The position numbers and the translations under genes are program-made. Positions 23,501-29,500 of a stretch of DNA of 31,520 nt are shown here, one piece after another. The stretch is from Phoronis australis (taxonomy: Eukaryota; Phoronida; Phoronidae), in the NCBI GenBank assembly GCA_002633005.1, contig NMRA01000616.1, forward strand, positions 126,001-157,520. Direction: 5' to 3'. Position 1 is the first letter of the stretch. Each line of letters begins with the position of its first letter. The notes under the pieces are model-generated. The model did no database searches and was not told where the DNA came from. It saw only the letters and a program-made list of their open reading frames with translations.

Positions 23501-26500
23501 TTAGATAACTGCTTTTCATTGAGGACAAAGCGTGCTTAAAATATAAAACTTATCTACCACAGGTTCCTCTGAAAACAAATAAATTAATAAATAATAGAAC
23601 AATAAAGTTGATAAAATAAAATTAATTTAACAGTCGTTATAATTTATAATTAAACATATGTGATGACCCAGTACATACATTGTACACACGAGGCTGTTAA
23701 GAGTCTAGTGGAGTGAGAGATGACAGCGAGATATTTCAATGTTTTCAAAACCCATTCTGCTTGATATTCTGTGGCAAAAGGTCCCACTTCCTAACAAAAT
23801 TAATCATAAAATGTTCACTAAACAACGTAGTTCTATACTGAGGTATAACATTCCATTCTAATATTGAAACTATCACGGACAAGAAGCTCCGGGCAGGAGT
23901 GGAAACACGTCGAGTACGTGAAAATAAGAGGTAGAGCGCTGGTGAAAATGACTGTAGTGATTATTTCCCGGGGGACTTGTTTACCTTGGTACAGGACCCT
24001 GTACTATGGGCCATATGAACAACAGAGGCCAACAACTACATCCGTTATGTTGTCCTATCAAAGCAACATGTAACCAAAAGCTCTACTCTGCCATTATATT
24101 TGTTACGTGGCAATGTTAAATTGGGGACATAACAGTCAATATATACTGCATAATTATTAGACCCTGTTTTAGTAATCCAATGAACACATATATACATCGG
24201 AAGCTACTTGTCAATGAGTTCTCAGCTAAGACATCCAGCAAGTACTCAAATAAAATATGTTTTTGCTAGTGTCTTGCTATATCCCCGAAAATTTTAAGTC
24301 GATACGTTAATGGCATAAATATACACATGTATTACACATTTTCTGTTCAGCAATTTTGAAGTATTATTTTGAATAAAATTACACTGGACTTTGCCTTGGA
24401 AAGTGCGGGATTACCGGTTCATACATGGGTTCATATTGTTTCGTCTTCACTAGAAAAATATCGCGCTAACTCGTACATGTCTGTCATATAAGCGTATATT
24501 TTCTTTAGTGAGGGGTGAATAGAATGTGAACACCCCTTATGAAGACTGACATCATTTTCACCCTTTCAGTTCCACGGCACATACTTCCCTCAAGGATTTC
24601 TTACGGGGGACTCATTCTCGTTTTCAAATATTAATACAACCCCGGTAATCGCCTTCGTATTGCATTCATGTTCTCTATTACTCCCTTGCAGACCTACCAT
24701 GCATTACTAATGCCGAGCATGAAACTGCTGCTGTTCATTGTTTCCTGCTAAAGCCAAGTACCACGTTCTTCCATCAGAAATGAATCCAGAGCTCAAATCA
24801 TTGACTTACAACAACTCACGTCGATAGTTTATGTCCAAATAAGTGCCGGACCGCAATCATTTCACCGCAGGGAGCCTCCACTAACAAAAACACTTATTGT
24901 CTTACGATGGTCGACATTTCCTTATTCAGAAACGTAATCGACATAATAATTTGTACAGTCCGTGCAGATGCACTGATTGCACGTCGTAACTCCGTCTATT
25001 CCGACGCACGTTGACATTTTCTCTTGTCAACACCCTTTTCTCAGACTAATGTTGCGTGTGTTGGGGTATGTGGCGTCACGTGGGTCGGTTAATCTGATTG
25101 GTTGACTTAGTCTTAATGTTCAAATGTCCTGCAAATGGAACTGTCTCATTCCGCTGTTCTGAAAAGCCTGTGGTCCATCTGGTGAATCAATACGAATCTT
25201 TTCCCAAGCTGGACACATTCTTGGTATGGTCACTGAATCTGGTCCAAATTGTGTCACAATAGTAGCAGACATTTTCTCACTAAACATTTCTACATGTATT
25301 TCTCATAGGACACTTTAGAATGCAAAATTTGAAACAACTTGCACGAGCAGTTGTATCTTGGTATCGTTTTGATGACGCCAGTCGCGACGTCACACAGCCC
25401 ATTTCAAGGCAAAAGTAGTTCGAGAATGGATGCCGACTAGAAAGTCCAAACACGTTGAAAGGCACATTGTGTATGCTAATTATCATGTTATCTACTGATC
25501 AACTTCTATTTAATGTTGCAGTGACAAGGAATTTGATGGTATTTAGGTGTCATGCTTAATTTTGATGATTACTTTTTTGTGTTTCAGCTCAGTGTTTCCG
25601 AACATCAGTTGTTCCAGAACTTTCTGAATGCTAAGAGGTATGACAATGAGCAACACGCAAGACGATTCCTTGAAAAAACGCCGAACAAGGAAAGGTGACT
25701 ATTGGGGCGTCGCAATTTTTCTTAACACTTTACTCTCGTGTAATATCATGTAATGGAAGAGTACGGTTTCGTCCACCATTCGGGATATTTAATTAGTTAA
25801 ATTAAATGACGCATTCTTTGTTCTTTCCTCATAAAAGTGGACGAGATAGTAAAATCGAAATAAATCGAATGTTTCCAGAATATTCAGGATTTCCACACAC
25901 TGCTTTGACAGCTACACTCGTATCAACCTCGCAAGAATGTCGAGAAACTGTGATATCTCAGGTAGGAAGCTAGTAGGTCATTAGCCGTAGCAGCAGTCTT
26001 TTCATGCTGTTACCATGTCGGGAGGGCAACTTCCCTTTTCCTGTGTGGCTACAAATATTTTAAGTTTAGCCTTTGATATTCCAAGATGTCGCAGCATTTT
26101 AATTTACACGTTTTTGTAAAAACTAGATATTTCAGTGCTCTCCTAAAATACCATTATTTAGGTAGAGCTGGCACTGTTTTCTCCCTCTTTACTTAATCAA
26201 GAGCTCAGAAATTAAGAAGGTTCACTAGGTATTATTCATAGCCATATTAAATCATGAATTAAAGAAGCTGATACTGGTTTAATTATCAGCTTCCCAGTTC
26301 TGTTGATATCCATTAAAACAATGCATGCATTAGCAGATACTTTTTAAAATCAAGTCTCTTTTGAGTTTTTAAACTCAAAAAACTTAAACTTAAAGAGACC
26401 TGAACTACTGTACATGTTTCACTATTTTAGTATGCACTTTGAAGGTATAAAAGTATTATTTTTGTCACTCATATCCTCTTAAGTAGGACACAGTACTTCT

Positions 26501-29500
26501 CAGGATTTTTGAAAAAAAAAACTACTTATTAGTTCCGTGAAGCGCCACTGTTAACACTGTTTTACCGGCGTCACTGAGACTGCACAGCACAATATATTCT
26601 GTATACAGTTTGTATTCAATAGCACGGACTTATGAGCCATTTTCTATCCTAACATACGTCCAACGTGCACAGGGACGTAGTCATCGTGCCGGTCCTTGTA
26701 CAAAAAGCGGCATAATCTCTTAAAATTATTTTCTTAAAAATGAAATCAGCTGTTACGTATTATGCCAGTTGATGCACGGCAGACAGTCTATAACATCTCT
26801 TCATCAATGAATTAAAATAGGCATGTGTTGTGCAAAAACATAACTAACTTAAGTTCATCAAGCCGGCTTTAAATTACGAAAACAGATCCAAAGAAACAAC
26901 AACTGATGTCGTTTCGTTGTAGCGTCATGAAATATCGCCCCAGGGGGCGACAATATATATGAGAGTTCACGACATAAGTTGTAGCACGTACGACAATTAT
27001 GTCGGAATCCGCTCACAAATTGTCACTATCGACATAAATTGTCAACTGGACAATTTTTGTTGTAGTATAATGCATTGCACCAAACGTCGAAATGTGGATA
27101 TACTGTAATTGGTGACACAGAGCAACCGGTCCTTTAACGCATGTGTTCACAAAAGTATTTCAAATGTAGTGGAGGCAATTCAGCGGTCTGTGAGCATTTA
27201 TTAAACATTAGTGGACACAATACTGGCATCAATATCATGATAGTTCTGGATCAAGAGCGTGGATGGTCTAAGAGTGGTGCCAAAGAGGCCATCTTGTTGA
27301 ACAAGGTTAATCATTCCATTAACATACATGGTGTTGTAAATGTAAAGTTTAGCTGTCTAACCCTGGTTCCAGAACCATTGACCTATTACCTCAGAGATCA
27401 ACGACAGCATTGATTGGTTAACAAGCTGCCCCCAACATCACTCTTACACAAGGCCGGAGACTTGGCCACAACCTCGAATCTACACCTGGTTATGTTATTA
27501 ATCCAGAATTATAACCTTTTAAACTAAGTCACATAAACATTGCAATAAATCCAAGCATTCTAAAATTCGACGAAGATCAAAACCATCACAAGTGTTAGTT
27601 TCTGTCCAACTCGATAGAACGCAAACAGTCATTTGTCTCTTGAAATTTTAGAATTTACTTTAAATTTGTTGAATTAAAATTGCTTGCAGTTTACCACGTA
27701 CAGTAACATCAATGTTCGACGGATGCAATACAAACTGTTAAAACGTTCTAGTAGATAAGGCATGAAAGATCTGGGATTAAAGTACAGTGTAGTCTCCTTT
27801 TGTCTATCATCATCTTGAGAAAATTTAATGAGTTTTTATGCGCAGGCATATATATGTGTGGGTGCATATTGCTGTCTTGAGTTTCTTGATGGATTTTCAC
27901 GAAAATTGACAAAAAGATTTCTAGTACGGAAATGACGATGCCTTCCCATTTTCGGACGGATTGGATATGATCTGAGTCACTTAGTGATCATTTTAGGCGC
28001 CCACCTCTTCGTCCGTCAAACGGCTCAGTCAAAAGATCATCATGAAACTTTGCAGATGTGTTTCTTATCTGCGAACTTGCTATGATATTCTATTTTTACA
28101 TCCGTGTCTGTAGTTTCCTAATCCTTTGCGGTATTTTCGTGAGTGGTGGCTCTAACAACTCCCCACACCAATTTGGCAAAGTGGGCAAAAAGTTCCGACT
28201 CAGCGAAACAAAAACTCCGGATAAAGTAGGAAACGTGACAAAAGTCCACTATAAAAGCAAGAACTACCAAAATTCAGCGAATGCACAACTCGTAGCTCTA
28301 TACTTAGCCCGTGAATCTTAGTATAAGGTCCACAATCTCAAAAATTCGAGCCCCCGCCCCTTTTTAGGCTGGATGTGCGCCTTTCATTTTCTGGACGCTT
28401 TCGACGTGTTCTGCGCCATCTGATCTGATGAGACTGTTTATGATAGTAATAAACAGCACATGGAAGCCTTCTTTTTACGATGGAGTCGTTGGACCATTTC
28501 AACGCTCCGCGTAACTGTTGTTTGGAAAACCCAAGTGCTTCCAAGGATTAAATGTGTTATTACACTAACTAGCAACATTGCCAATTTAGTAACACATTTA
28601 TTTTCAAATCCAACAACTATATTGAAATGTTTGCAATGGCCGTTCCATCTTTCATCACCAGGTAATAATCATTAGAAATTTGCCTCAAATTTGTAGTTTA
28701 TTGCGAAAAATAAAAAGCTGAGCGTGTTTTTATGACCTAATGCAACATTTGGAAATATTTAATTTGCAGTTTTCTTGTTTTTAAATACGTTCTATCCCAC
28801 GTTCAGTTTGCCAAAGTAGCTGAATTTAACATGGGGAGTTTTTACTTTGATAAAATGAAATGGTTTGTGGTAACAATAACGTCAAACCAAAATCCTCCCT
28901 GGCGTGATCTCAGAAATGTTTTATAAGCCTCCTGTCCTGTACGAGCCACGGCCTATCTGGCCATCAGTAAGCACCAGTCGATTTTGGTCACCTTGGCTTT
29001 CATTTCCGGGTCATGGCATTAATTAAGAGATTACGACTTCGAACCTAAACCTCATTTTAAATTGTTAGCGTACACTTTAGATGATCTACTTGGAAATTGA
29101 TCGTGGCGCGATATCTGAAGCAAGAAGCTTAATACTTTATTGATACATTGCATCGAAGTGTTTGTAGGGCATATCCGGACTCCAGTGGAATTTGGCGATC
29201 TTGTCTTCGTTTTCAAGGTCATCGGGAAATGTTGAAACGAGGTCGCATCATGCACTATCAAGTTATGTTTGAAATGTAGTATTTCAATAGTATTCATATG
29301 GCTACTCTTTCCACAAAAACCATTACCGCATAAAATTATAGCCAGAAACTGCGTATATTCAGAGCCGGTGAGGGAAAATTTGTAATGTTGTGAAAATTGG
29401 CGTGTTTATTCTTTCCACCGTGAAACGACTCTTGTTCGGATACTATTCTTAAGGTTCAAGATTAAGCACCATTTGCCGCTATCCTAGGCCGTAAAGTGGG

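Larger units (their letters stand above)
19074..25587 (+). other. 6.5 kb intron dominated by an expanded transposon
   Basis: It holds the inverted-repeat element at 19300-22584, an ATC-rich simple repeat at about 22866-22920 and a small cysteine-rich open frame on the minus strand at 24922-25017. From 22930 to 24900 and from 25020 to 25587 I recognise nothing. Confidence 0.55.

Noticed and set aside
25878-25960. Possible extra exon between acceptor TTTCCAG and donor CTCAG|GTAGG
   Set aside because: It would leave one base, whereas the 29667 exon needs two. The protein already runs continuously through the family block without it.
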